The notes under the pieces were generated by a model that was given only the letters and a program-made list of their open reading frames with translations, was not told the DNA's origin and did not search any database. The position numbers were made by a program, and so were the translations under genes. From positions 186,001-250,000 of the forward strand of contig WVSN01000004.1 of the NCBI GenBank assembly GCA_015689705.1: a stretch of DNA of 64,000 nucleotides, given 5' to 3'. The stretch is from Rhodobacterales bacterium HKCCE3408. GTDB taxonomy: Bacteria > Pseudomonadota > Alphaproteobacteria > Rhodobacterales > Rhodobacteraceae. This document shows positions 52,366 to 61,777 of the stretch, piece by piece (position 1 is the first letter of the stretch; every line of letters begins with the position of its first letter).

Positions 52366-52767
52366 CTAGTCCCCGGCCCCAGACCGGCCCGCCTTCTTGC
52401 GGACCAGAACGCTGCGCAGGTCGTGCATGGCCAGAAGCAGGCGATCCGTGCAGGCGTCGAGGTCCCCGTCCGTGGCCTTCGACTGCACCCAGTGCGCGGT
52501 GAGGTTCAGCGCCTCGATGCAGGCTTCGGGGGTGGCTGCGTCGCGCGCCGCCAGTTCGGCTGTCCTGTCCGCCATCCAGCGGGCAATCGCGGCCTCGTCC
52601 TCGGCGCTCAGTTCGTGCTGGCCATGGGCCTTCACGTTGCCGTTGCGGATGTTCACCGCCGCGATCTCGGTCATCTCCAGCCGCTTGTGCCGGGTCTCGG
52701 CCTCGACCCGGAACACGGCCGCCCCGTTTTCGCGAATACGGAAGTAGTAATCTGGAAGCTCTGCCAT
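52366..52767 (-). CDS. Conserved hypothetical protein
   Basis: A 133-residue soluble protein without signal peptide. ATG 52767 starts MAELPDYYFRIRENGAAVFR. The first part (about 1-50) is strand-rich with VEAETRHKRLEMTEIAAVNI. The rest is helical with a conserved-looking LTAHWVQSKATDGDLDACTDRLLLAMHDLRSVLVRK. I do not recognise a named family. It ends 4 bases from the convergent pVHL-like gene. Confidence 0.7.
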   Translation of the reverse strand: MAELPDYYFRIRENGAAVFRVEAETRHKRLEMTEIAAVNIRNGNVKAHGQHELSAEDEAAIARWMADRTAELAARDAATPEACIEALNLTAHWVQSKATDGDLDACTDRLLLAMHDLRSVLVRKKAGRSGAGD

Positions 52768-52814
52768 CGCCCCGCCCCGTTTGGAGCGGAGCCTAGGCAG
52801 GGCCGCGGGTGCTG

Positions 52815-53453
52815 TCAAAGCTTGCGCGCCACGATGTAGCGGGTGCGCGTGAACCGCTGGTAGGTCCTGGTCTCGATCAGCTCGAACCCGGCGGCCACGA
52901 TCCGCCGCTCGAGCTGCGTCGCGGTGAAGAGCGAGACGTGCGGCGCCTTGCCGAGCAGGTGGAGGACGCCGATCATCACGCGAAAGAGTCCGAAGCGCCG
53001 GGCAAGGCACGGCGTCTTCGAGATGAAGAGCCCGCCCTTCGGCAGAAGCTTCGCCACTTCGGCGAAGGTGTCGTCGAGATCGGGGACGAGGTGCAGGAGG
53101 TTGAAGGCGAGCACCGCGTTGTACGGACCAGAGCCGAGGCTCGGGTCGCCGAGACCACCTTCGACCACCGTCAGCGACGGGATCGACGCTTCCCAGGCCT
53201 TCTCCTGCCCGATCTCCACCATGCCCGCGGAGTAGTCGGACGAGACGTAGCGCTTTACCGACGGCGCGAGGCGCAGCGCGGTCGAGGACGTGCCGGCCCC
53301 GATCTCCAGCACCTCGTCGGTCTTGCGCAGGTAGGATTGCGTCCGGGCGAGCGTGGCTTCGTAGGATTCCGGATTACCGATCGGGCTTTCTGCATATTTC
53401 CGCGCGGCGCGGGTCCAGAAGTCGGGCGAGCTGTTGTTTGCCATGCTGGTCAT
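52815..53453 (-). CDS. Class I SAM-dependent methyltransferase
   Basis: About 212 residues from ATG 53453 (GTG 53462 and ATG 53444 are alternatives). SAM motif I is DEVLEIGAGTSSTALRLA, motif II YVSSDYSAGMVEI, and the post-motif AVLAFNLLHLVPDLD and GGLFISKTPCLA are typical. The substrate is unknown. It is divergent from a LysR regulator, the classic LysR arrangement, so LysR likely controls it. Confidence 0.85.
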   Translation of the reverse strand: MTSMANNSSPDFWTRAARKYAESPIGNPESYEATLARTQSYLRKTDEVLEIGAGTSSTALRLAPSVKRYVSSDYSAGMVEIGQEKAWEASIPSLTVVEGGLGDPSLGSGPYNAVLAFNLLHLVPDLDDTFAEVAKLLPKGGLFISKTPCLARRFGLFRVMIGVLHLLGKAPHVSLFTATQLERRIVAAGFELIETRTYQRFTRTRYIVARKL

Positions 53454-53550
53454 CTTGGTCACTTTCGGTGCGAGGTCGATAGCGATCCTCTACGACCGCA
53501 CCATTCACAAGAAAATTGCATATTTTCGTATCTGGGTTATGCATTCGCGC

Positions 53551-54447
53551 ATGAATTGGCAGGCCATCAATTTCGACTGGAATCAGGTCCGGGCGTTTCT
53601 CGCGACGGCCGAGGAAGGCACGCTGTCAGCGGCCGCCCGCGCGCTGCGGCTGACGCAGCCGACGCTCGGGCGGCAGGTGACGGCACTCGAGGAGACACTC
53701 GGCGTGACGCTCTTCGAGCGGGTCGGCCGCAGCCTCGTGCTGACCGAGGCGGGGACGGCGCTCCTGACCCATGTCCGCGCGATGGGCGAGGCCGCGCACC
53801 GTGTCTCGCTGGCTGCTGCGGGCCAGAACGATGCCGTGGCGGGCGACGTCCGGATCTCGGCCTCGGACGCGCTGTGCACCTATCTTCTGCCGGACCTGCT
53901 GCGGGATCTCCGCCGCAAGGCGCCGGGCCTGACGATCGAGCTTCTGGCCGACAATCGCGTGAGCGACCTGATGCGGCGCGAGGCCGATATCGCCATCCGC
54001 CATGTCGAACCGACCGAACCCGAGCTGATCGGCCGAAGGATGAAGGACGGTCATGCGAAGCTCTATGCCGCGACGCGCTGGCTGGCCGAAAACCCCGCGC
54101 CGCGAACGGTGGCCGAACTCGCCGCGGCGCCGATGGTCGGCATGGACGATCCGCAGGCGATGCGCGCCGGTCTTGCCCGCTTCGGCGTCGAGGTTCCGGA
54201 ACTGACCGTGCCGATCCGCTCCTCGAACGGCGTCGTCGGGTGGGAGCTTCTGCGCGCGGGGCACGGTGTCGGGCTGATGGCCGACGCCGTGGCCAGGCGG
54301 ACACCGGGCATCGAGGAGATCACGATCGACGGCTTCGACGGCGTACGCTTCCCGATCTGGCTGATCACCCACCGCGAGCTGCGCACGAGCCGCCGCATCC
54401 GCGTTGTGTTCGATTTCCTCGCCGAGGGGCTGAACCGGGTGATCTGA
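53551..54447 (+). CDS. LysR-family transcriptional regulator
   Basis: A 298-residue regulator. The N-terminal helix-turn-helix is WNQVRAFLATAEEGTLSAAA followed by RALRLTQPTLGRQVTALEET. The C-terminal LysR substrate domain covers about residues 90-290 (GDVRISASDALCTYLLPDLL). ATG 53551 gives the usual length, though ATG 53539 is also possible. The region before it is AT-rich, with the palindrome ATGC-ATTCGC-GCAT at 53539-53552 and a -10-like TATTTT. It is divergent from the methyltransferase gene, which it probably regulates. Confidence 0.88.
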   Translation: MNWQAINFDWNQVRAFLATAEEGTLSAAARALRLTQPTLGRQVTALEETLGVTLFERVGRSLVLTEAGTALLTHVRAMGEAAHRVSLAAAGQNDAVAGDVRISASDALCTYLLPDLLRDLRRKAPGLTIELLADNRVSDLMRREADIAIRHVEPTEPELIGRRMKDGHAKLYAATRWLAENPAPRTVAELAAAPMVGMDDPQAMRAGLARFGVEVPELTVPIRSSNGVVGWELLRAGHGVGLMADAVARRTPGIEEITIDGFDGVRFPIWLITHRELRTSRRIRVVFDFLAEGLNRVI

Positions 54448-54485
54448 GCCCGGTCTGGCCGGCGCGAGGCCGAGCCAGATCCATG

Positions 54486-55879
<1,394 letters not shown>

Positions 55880-55922
55880 TCAGGGGTGCAAGCCAAACAC
55901 GCACAATGTGACGGGAGAGGCC

Positions 55923-56342
55923 ATGACCGACCAGGACACCACCGCGGCCGGCGAGTCCGGCTGGTACACGGACGAGAATTCGACCTTCGGAGACAGGCTC
56001 GCCGCCGCTCGCGAGGCGGCCGGGCTGAGCCAGGCTGACCTGGCTCGCCGTGCAGGCGTTGGCCTCGCCTCGGTGAAGGCGTGGGAGAACGACCAGAGCG
56101 AGCCGCGCGCGAATACGCTGCAGCGCGTTGCCGGGATTCTCGGCGTGTCGCTGATGTGGCTGATGGCCGGCGAAGGCGACGGAATCGTCGGCGCCGAAAA
56201 CCTCGGCGGCCTGCCGGACGAGGTTGGCGCCCTGCTCGGCGAGATGCGCGCGCTGCGGGCGGATCATGCGCGGATCGGCGAAAAGCTCGGCCGTCTGGAA
56301 AAGCGGCTCCGGCTGGCCGTCCTGGCGCGCGAGGACGCATGA
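55923..56342 (+). CDS. XRE-family transcriptional regulator
   Basis: A 139-residue protein. Residues about 22-80 form a Cro/C1-type helix-turn-helix, FGDRLAAAREAAGLSQADLA followed by RRAGVGLASVKAWEND and LGVSLMWLMAGEG. The C-terminal 50 residues are helical and may be a coiled coil (GEMRALRADHARIGEKLGRL). It lies directly upstream of sdhE with an ATGA overlap, so the two are co-expressed. Confidence 0.85.
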   Translation: MTDQDTTAAGESGWYTDENSTFGDRLAAAREAAGLSQADLARRAGVGLASVKAWENDQSEPRANTLQRVAGILGVSLMWLMAGEGDGIVGAENLGGLPDEVGALLGEMRALRADHARIGEKLGRLEKRLRLAVLAREDA

Positions 56343-56602
56343 GCGAGGCGCCCGAGATCCGGCGCAAGCGCGTGCGCATGCGGGCGGAACATCGCGGCAT
56401 GCGCGAGATGGATCTGATTCTCGGCGCCTGGGCCGCGGCCCGGCTCGACGGCGCCGATCCGGCCACGCTCGACGCCTTCGAGGCGCTGCTGGAAGAGCCC
56501 GATCAGGACATTTACGCCTGGGTCACCGGGCGCGAGGCGGCCCCCGTCAGTCACGCCGCGCTGGTCTCCGACCTGGCCCGCGTCATGGATGACCGCGCCT
56601 GA
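56339..56602 (+). CDS. sdhE: Succinate dehydrogenase assembly factor SdhE (YgfY)
   Basis: An 87-residue protein. The family motif RAEHRGMREMDLILGAW at about residues 15-31 contains the RGMRE/RGxxE loop that delivers FAD to SdhA. The rest is a helical bundle typical of DUF339. It promotes flavinylation of succinate dehydrogenase. Translation is coupled to the XRE regulator upstream. Confidence 0.93.
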   Translation: MSEAPEIRRKRVRMRAEHRGMREMDLILGAWAAARLDGADPATLDAFEALLEEPDQDIYAWVTGREAAPVSHAALVSDLARVMDDRA

Positions 56603-56682
56603 TCGGCACAAAATTCGACGTCAATTAACCTAATCTTCGGTTTTCTCGGGCAAATCGGGTGTCGAGCTGACACGCGAGGCCG

Positions 56683-57183
56683 ATGATGAGTATGCATGCC
56701 CCCCTGCAGGACAGCGCCCGCCACGGGATGATGGCCGGGTATCTCGACACGTTGTCGATGGTCGAACGTCTGCACAGGCTCCTGCTCGACGTCATCAAGG
56801 ACGAATTCGAACGTCTCGGCATGCTGGAGATCAACGCGGTTCAGGCGCTGCTGCTCTTCAACATCGGTGATAACGAGGTGACGGCCGGCGAACTGAAAAG
56901 CCGCGGTTACTACCAGGGCTCGAACGTGTCGTACAATCTCAAGAAGCTGGTGGAGATGGGCTTCATGCACCATCAGCGCTGCGAGATCGACCGCCGATCG
57001 GTCCGAGTCCGCCTGACCGAGAAGGGGCGCGAGGTGCGCGATACGGTCGCCGATCTCTTCGCCCGCCATGCCGAGGGGCTCGAGAGCAAGGGCGTGATCG
57101 GCTCCGACCAGATGGACCAGGTGAACCACCTGTTGAAGCGCGTGGAACGCTACTGGTCCGAACAGATCCGCTATATCTACTGA
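56683..57183 (+). CDS. MarR-like winged-helix regulator (LdtR-type)
   Basis: A 166-residue regulator. ATG 56683 has GAGG upstream. The helix-turn-helix and wing read LLLFNIGDNEVTAGELKSRG, YYQGSNVSYNLKKLVEMGFM and RCEIDRRSVRVRLTEKG. The N-terminal dimer helix contains YLDTLSMVERLHRLLLDVIK. It resembles LdtR-type regulators of alphaproteobacteria, which respond to osmotic or cell-wall stress. That likeness is from recall and the target genes are not evident. Confidence 0.78.
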   Translation: MMSMHAPLQDSARHGMMAGYLDTLSMVERLHRLLLDVIKDEFERLGMLEINAVQALLLFNIGDNEVTAGELKSRGYYQGSNVSYNLKKLVEMGFMHHQRCEIDRRSVRVRLTEKGREVRDTVADLFARHAEGLESKGVIGSDQMDQVNHLLKRVERYWSEQIRYIY

Positions 57184-57258
57184 GGCGCATCCCGACGGGG
57201 CCGCGTACCGTCGCCCTGCTGCTGGTGCGATCCCGTACGACGGCTGTCCGAATGTCCC

Positions 57259-57669
57259 CTACTCGGCGCGGACGAACCGGCTCAGGATCACCGCGTCCTT
57301 CCGCGGACCGGTGACATGCCAGCGGCTTTCCCAGGCCGGCCAGCCCGTGAAATCGTAGCGCACCCGGTACGTATCGGGTGCGCAATCGTGCAGCGCTTCC
57401 GGCTCGCCGGGTGAGAAGTCGTGGAACGGCCGTCCGTCCTCGAATAGGACGACCAGCCGGTGCGCCTGCCAGCGCCAGAGATAGACCCGCGTCGCCCGCA
57501 TCGGTGCCGCAGAGCCGAAGTGAAGCACGCCCGTTTCGGTCTGGCGCAGGCCGGCGCCTTCCGGCTCCCACTCCGCGAGCCCCTCGAACCGGCCATCGAG
57601 GCCCAGACGGCGGTCCTCGATCTCGCGCCGTAGCCGCCAGCGGCCCGCGAAGTCGGCCAGCGTGATCAC
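57259..57669 (-). CDS. DUF6314 family protein
   Basis: About 136 residues starting at GTG 57669 with GAGG upstream. A lipocalin-like beta-sheet pattern is suggested by LADFAGRWRLRREIEDRRLG, LRQTETGVLHFGSA, RATRVYLWRWQAHRLVVLFE and the final WHVTGPRKDAVILSRF. The Trp-rich strands and the DGRPFHDFSPG segment are characteristic of DUF6314 proteins, found mostly in Rhodobacterales. Function unknown. It is divergent from purB. Confidence 0.75.
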   Translation of the reverse strand: MITLADFAGRWRLRREIEDRRLGLDGRFEGLAEWEPEGAGLRQTETGVLHFGSAAPMRATRVYLWRWQAHRLVVLFEDGRPFHDFSPGEPEALHDCAPDTYRVRYDFTGWPAWESRWHVTGPRKDAVILSRFVRAE

Positions 57670-57702
57670 GCCGCACCCTCGCGGCGCATCCCGCCGGCTG
57701 TC

Positions 57703-57731
57703 TTGTTCCCGTCCGCCATGGCGTCTAACAG
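57703..57731 (+). promoter_or_regulatory. Putative promoter of purB
   Basis: TTGTTC (57703-57708) and TAACAG (57726-57731) are 17 bases apart, 34 bases upstream of ATG 57766. Confidence 0.4.
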
Positions 57732-57765
57732 AGCGCGAACCCCGGTAGAGACGCAAGGCCCGCCC

Positions 57766-59070
57766 ATGATCCCTCGTTATTCCCGCCCCGAGATGACCGC
57801 GATCTGGGAGCCGGCGACCAAGTTCCGCATCTGGTACGAGATCGAGGCGCATGCCTGCGACGCGCAGGCCGACCTGGGCGTCATCCCGAAGGAAAATGCC
57901 GAGGCCGTCTGGAAAGCGAAGGACGCCACGTTCGACGTCGCCCGCATCGACGAGATCGAGGCCGTGACCAAGCACGACGTCATCGCCTTTCTCACCCATC
58001 TGGCCGAGATCATCGGCCAGGACGAGGCGCGCTTCGTCCACCAGGGCATGACCTCGTCGGACGTGCTCGACACCACGCTGAACATCCAGCTCACCCGCGC
58101 CGCCGACATCCTGCTCGCCGACCTCGACGCGCTTCTGGCCGCGCTGAAGCGGCGCGCGCTCGAACACAAGGACACGGTCCGGATCGGCCGCAGTCACGGC
58201 ATCCATGCCGAACCGGTGACAATGGGCCTGACCTTCGCCCGCTTCTACGCCGAGATGGACCGCAACCGCGCGCGGCTCGAACGGGCCCGGTGGGAGATCG
58301 CGACCGGCGCCATTTCCGGCGCGGTCGGGACCTTCGCCAATATCGACCCGGCGGTCGAGGCACATGTCTGCGAGAAACTCGGCCTCCGGCCCGAGCCGAT
58401 CTCGACCCAGGTCATCCCGCGCGACCGTCACGCCATGTTCTTCGCCACGCTAGGCGTCATCGCCAGTTCCATCGAGAACATCGCGACCGAGATCCGGCAC
58501 ATGCAGCGGACCGAGGTGCTGGAGGCCGAGGAGTTCTTCTCCAAGGGCCAGAAGGGCTCGTCGGCGATGCCACACAAGCGCAACCCGGTCCTCAGCGAGA
58601 ACCTGACCGGGCTCGCCCGGCTGGTGCGCTCCGCCGTGGTTCCGGCGCTCGAGAACGTGGCGCTCTGGCACGAACGCGACATCTCGCATTCCTCGGTCGA
58701 ACGCGGAATCGGCCCGGACACGACGATCACGCTCGACTTCGCGCTGCACCGGCTGACCGGCGTGATCGACAAGCTTGTCGTCTACCCCGAGGCGATGATG
58801 GCCAATCTCGACCGCTTCCGCGGCCTGGTCCATTCGCAGCGCGTCCTGCTGGCCCTCACGCAGAAAGGCGTCAGCCGCGAGGACGCCTACGCCATGGTCC
58901 AGCGCAACGCGATGCGGGTCTGGGAGGACGGCGCCGATTTCAAGGAAGAGCTGCTGGCCGATCCGGACGTGACGGCGGTGATGAGCCCCGAAGAGATCGA
59001 GGACAAGTTCGATCTCGGCTACCATACCAAGCATGTCGACACGATATTCGCCCGCGTCTTCGGCAGTTGA
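57766..59070 (+). CDS. purB: Adenylosuccinate lyase
   Basis: A 434-residue lyase that splits succinyl-AICAR and adenylosuccinate in purine synthesis. The superfamily signature GSSAMPHKRNP lies near residues 266-276, the catalytic His loop in GRSHGIHAEPVTMG, and the MTSSDVLDTT region near residues 91-101. Start ATG 57766 matches the usual N-terminus MIPRYSRPEMTAIWEP; the frame extends upstream without coding signs. It is a single gene. Confidence 0.96.
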   Translation: MIPRYSRPEMTAIWEPATKFRIWYEIEAHACDAQADLGVIPKENAEAVWKAKDATFDVARIDEIEAVTKHDVIAFLTHLAEIIGQDEARFVHQGMTSSDVLDTTLNIQLTRAADILLADLDALLAALKRRALEHKDTVRIGRSHGIHAEPVTMGLTFARFYAEMDRNRARLERARWEIATGAISGAVGTFANIDPAVEAHVCEKLGLRPEPISTQVIPRDRHAMFFATLGVIASSIENIATEIRHMQRTEVLEAEEFFSKGQKGSSAMPHKRNPVLSENLTGLARLVRSAVVPALENVALWHERDISHSSVERGIGPDTTITLDFALHRLTGVIDKLVVYPEAMMANLDRFRGLVHSQRVLLALTQKGVSREDAYAMVQRNAMRVWEDGADFKEELLADPDVTAVMSPEEIEDKFDLGYHTKHVDTIFARVFGS

Positions 59071-59112
59071 GCCGTAACCTGCGTGATGACGCATTCGTGA
59101 GCAGCGGACGTT

Positions 59113-59140
59113 TTGCCGCACCGCGGGCACGTGCTACCCT
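59113..59140 (+). promoter_or_regulatory. Putative promoter of the small secreted protein
   Basis: TTGCCG (59113-59118) and TACCCT (59135-59140) are separated by 16 bases. The predicted leader of about 45 bases ends at the ribosome site GGGAGAC before ATG 59192. Confidence 0.4.
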
Positions 59141-59191
59141 TGCGGTGCACCTAAAGACGGACGTGACAGACAGCATCTCAGGGAGACTTCC

Positions 59192-59350
59192 ATGCAGATC
59201 AAGACTGCCCTCGCCGCGATCGTCCTGGCTATCGTTCCGGGCTTCGCCCTTGCCCAGGGCTGCTCGCACGAACAATCCTCGATGAGTTGCGCCGACGGCA
59301 CGGTTTGGGATGCCGAAAGCCGCACCTGCGTGCCCGAAGCCACGAGCTGA
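59192..59350 (+). CDS. Small secreted cysteine-containing protein (52 aa)
   Basis: ATG 59192 follows GGGAGACTTCC. The first 22 residues are a signal peptide (MQIKTALAAIVLAIVPGFAL, then AQ). The mature 30-residue peptide has three cysteines: GCSHEQ, MSCADG and RTCVPE. A C-x(n)-DGTVWD-x(4)-C pattern of this kind occurs in Rhodobacterales small exported proteins and resembles the core of carbohydrate-binding Peritrophin-type loops, but it is too short for assignment. Its own promoter and strong terminator support a real gene. A decayed relative follows. Confidence 0.7.
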   Translation: MQIKTALAAIVLAIVPGFALAQGCSHEQSSMSCADGTVWDAESRTCVPEATS

Positions 59351-59358
59351 CCCTCGGG

Positions 59359-59390
59359 GGCCCCGGCGGACCCTCCCGCCGGGGCCTTTC
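59359..59390 (+). terminator. Strong terminator after the small secreted protein
   Basis: An 11-bp perfect stem, GGCCCCGGCGG (59359-59369) and CCGCCGGGGCC (59376-59386), with a 6-base loop, is followed by TTTCC. It starts 9 bases after the stop codon. Confidence 0.88.
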
Positions 59391-59445
59391 CATATCCGGA
59401 AATTCTCCAAGACCCTGCGCGCCTGGTCCGCGTGGGCATTTGGTT

Positions 59446-59591
59446 GTCTGCCAGTCAGCACCGACCCCGACCACGACGGAATGCCCCGAGGACCGGGTCT
59501 GGGACGCCGATGCCGCGCCTGCGTGGCGATCCAGGATGCACGGATGGACGACGACCCGCTCTACGGTACGGTCCTCGAAACCTGTTCTTAA
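59446..59591 (+). pseudogene. Frameshifted relative of the preceding small secreted protein
   Basis: One frame reads SAPTPTTTECPEDRVWDADA and then loses sense. The next frame picks up at the same place with RACVAIQDARMDDDPLYGTV and ends LETCS with a stop at 59589-59591. Joined by restoring one base near 59505-59510, the product CPEDRVWDADARACV parallels CADGTVWDAESRTCV of the intact gene 150 bases upstream. No signal peptide is readable in front. It is best explained as a degenerated duplicate. The 55 bases before it show nothing else of note. Confidence 0.45.
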
Positions 59592-59644
59592 CACCCGTCC
59601 GCCATTCTCGGTCTTCGGGTGATGGCATGGTTTGGGGTGGTCCG

Positions 59645-60706
59645 ATGGACGACGTACTCGAAGGGCCGGCGGCTGCGCCGGCGCGCCGCCGTGGCGACCG
59701 CGTGCCGGCACAACTCACTCAGGGACAGAAGGCGGCGGTGATCGTGCGGCTGCTTCTCATGCACGAAGTGCCGCTGCCGCTCGAACGGCTGGCCGCCCGC
59801 CAGCAGGAACGTCTGGCCCGCTGCATGACCGAGATCCGGCGGATCGACCCGATGTCGCTGCATGCGGTGGTGGACGAATTCACTGCCGCGCTCGACGGGA
59901 TGGCGCTGACCTTCCCGCGCGGCCTGCCCGATGCGCTCGAGATGCTGGAACCCTACCTGTCGCCATCGGCCCGGGACGAGCTGAAGGACGCCGCCAGCAA
60001 GGCCAATCGCGGCGAGGCCTGGGACCGCATCGCCGAGCTCGACATGCAGGAACTTCTGCATCTCGTCGGGGAGGAAAGCGCCGAGGTCTGCGCGATTCTG
60101 CTGTCTAAGCTGCCGGTCGCCAAGGCCGCGCAGCTTCTGGCCGAACTGCCACCGGACCGGGCCGAGGTCATCACCCACACAGTCGCGCTGACCGGCACGG
60201 TGGGCCCGCATACCGTCAACAGGATCGGCCGCGCGCTGGTCGCGCAGGTCGACGCCCGCCCCGCACCCGCCTTCCGGTCGAATGCCGCCGACCGTGTCGG
60301 GCTGATCCTGAACTCGGCGACGCGCAAGCTGCGCGACGCGATGCTGACCGCGCTCGACCAGCGCGACACCGACTTCGCCGAGGCGGTGCGGCGCACGATC
60401 TTCACCTTCGACCACATCCCCAAGCGGCTCGATGCCGGCGACATTCCCGCGGTGCTGCGCGCCGTCGAGAACGACACGCTGAACCTCGCACTGGCCGCGG
60501 CACTCGAGCAGTTCCCGCTCTCGGCCGATTTCATCCTCGAAAACATCTCGAAACGCATGGCCGAAACCCTGCGCGAAGAGGCGGTCGCGCTCGGCACGCC
60601 GTCCGAAGAAGAGGGTGAGGCCGCGATGACCGCCGTCATCACCGCGATCCGGCAACTGGAGGCGACAGGCCAGATCAAGCTGGCCGATCCGGCGACGGGC
60701 GGCTGA
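59645..60706 (+). CDS. FliG-like flagellar motor switch protein
   Basis: A 353-residue protein with the layout of FliG: an N-terminal helical domain (QLTQGQKAAVIVRLLLMHEV), a middle domain containing LHLVGEESAEVCAILLSKLP and AAQLLAELPPDRAEVI, and a C-terminal domain with IFTFDHIPKRLDAGDIPAVL, LAAALEQFPLSADFILENIS and KRMAETLREE. FliG forms the rotor ring of the flagellar C-ring. No other flagellar gene is nearby. ATG 59645 is preferred; ATG 59627 is possible. The middle EHPQ-type motif of typical FliG is not recognisable, so it may be a divergent or repurposed member. Confidence 0.75.
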   Translation: MDDVLEGPAAAPARRRGDRVPAQLTQGQKAAVIVRLLLMHEVPLPLERLAARQQERLARCMTEIRRIDPMSLHAVVDEFTAALDGMALTFPRGLPDALEMLEPYLSPSARDELKDAASKANRGEAWDRIAELDMQELLHLVGEESAEVCAILLSKLPVAKAAQLLAELPPDRAEVITHTVALTGTVGPHTVNRIGRALVAQVDARPAPAFRSNAADRVGLILNSATRKLRDAMLTALDQRDTDFAEAVRRTIFTFDHIPKRLDAGDIPAVLRAVENDTLNLALAAALEQFPLSADFILENISKRMAETLREEAVALGTPSEEEGEAAMTAVITAIRQLEATGQIKLADPATGG

Positions 60707-60753
60707 CGCCGGGGGCGCGCGGCGCACGCCCTTCCCCGGGCGCGCGATCCCGC

Positions 60754-60766
60754 TATCCTCCGGTCC
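60754..60766 (+). promoter_or_regulatory. -10 element with near-leaderless start of the nuclease gene
   Basis: TATCCT (60754-60759) lies seven bases before ATG 60767, so transcription would start at or next to the ATG. No Shine-Dalgarno site is present. The -35 (CTTCCC at 60731-60736) is weak. Confidence 0.35.
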
Positions 60767-61777
60767 ATGGTCCTGACCTTCACCGACAGCGGCATCTACT
60801 GCCCGGCCGCCGATGCCCATATCGACCCGTGGCGCCCCGTGCCCCGGGCGCTGGTCACCCACGGCCATGCCGACCACGCCCGCCCGGGCATGGGCGCCTA
60901 TCTCGCGACCGAGGCCGCCGCGCCCGTCCTGCGCCACCGGCTTGGCGACATCGCGCTCGACACCGTATCCTACGGCCAGACGATCACGATGGGCGGGGCG
61001 CAGATCTCCTACCATCCGGCGGGCCACGTCCCGGGCTCGGCGCAGATCCGGGTCGAGGTCGATGGCGAAGTCTGGGTCGTGTCGGGCGACTACAAGACCG
61101 TGGCCGACGGTCTCAGCACCCCGTTCGAGCCGGTCGCCTGCCATGCCTTCGTGACCGAATCGACCTTCGGCCTGCCGATCTACACCTGGCCCGATCAGGC
61201 CGCGCTGGCCGCCGAGATCAATGGCTGGTGGGCGGCGACGGCGGCCGAAGGGCGGACCTGCGTGCTCGGCTGCTACTCACTCGGCAAGGCGCAGCGGGTC
61301 ATGGCGATGCTGGATCCATCCATCGGGCCGATCCTGACGCACGGCGCCATAGAGGGCACGAATGCCGTCCTCCGCGCGCAGGGGCTGCCATTGCCCGATA
61401 CGGTCCAGGTCACGCCGGCGACCGCGATCGCGGATTATCCCGGCGCCATGGTCATCGCGCCGCCCTCGGCGCTGAACTCAACGTGGATGCGCCGGTTCGG
61501 CGCGGTATCGACGGGCATCGCCTCGGGCTGGATGCGCCTGCGCGGCGTCCGCCGCCGCCGCGCGGCTGACCGGGGCTTCGTCATTTCGGACCATGCCGAC
61601 TGGGACGGGTTGAACGACGCCGTGAAAGCCACTGGCGCGGAACGGATTTTCGTCACCCACGGCTATCGCCAGCAATTCGCCCACTGGCTGACCGAGCAGG
61701 GCTACGACGCTGGCATCGTCACGACGGATTACGGCGGGGAAAGCCTCGACGAACCGACGGAAGAGACCGCGCCGTGA
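60767..61777 (+). CDS. Ligase-associated MBL-fold DNA exonuclease
   Basis: A 336-residue metallo-beta-lactamase/beta-CASP-type nuclease of the group genetically linked to ATP-dependent DNA ligases (TIGR04122 type). The metal motif THGHADHA lies at residues 31-38, a later AGHVPGSAQI and SGDYKT supply further ligands, and the C-terminal SDHADWDGLNDAV carries another His. It probably trims DNA ends for the ligase. Its stop overlaps the ligase GTG (GTGA). Confidence 0.88.
   Translation: MVLTFTDSGIYCPAADAHIDPWRPVPRALVTHGHADHARPGMGAYLATEAAAPVLRHRLGDIALDTVSYGQTITMGGAQISYHPAGHVPGSAQIRVEVDGEVWVVSGDYKTVADGLSTPFEPVACHAFVTESTFGLPIYTWPDQAALAAEINGWWAATAAEGRTCVLGCYSLGKAQRVMAMLDPSIGPILTHGAIEGTNAVLRAQGLPLPDTVQVTPATAIADYPGAMVIAPPSALNSTWMRRFGAVSTGIASGWMRLRGVRRRRAADRGFVISDHADWDGLNDAVKATGAERIFVTHGYRQQFAHWLTEQGYDAGIVTTDYGGESLDEPTEETAP

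Noticed and set aside
55923-56342. XRE regulator as a sign of a prophage
   Set aside because: No integrase, phage structural gene or attachment-like repeat is found nearby, and it overlaps sdhE.
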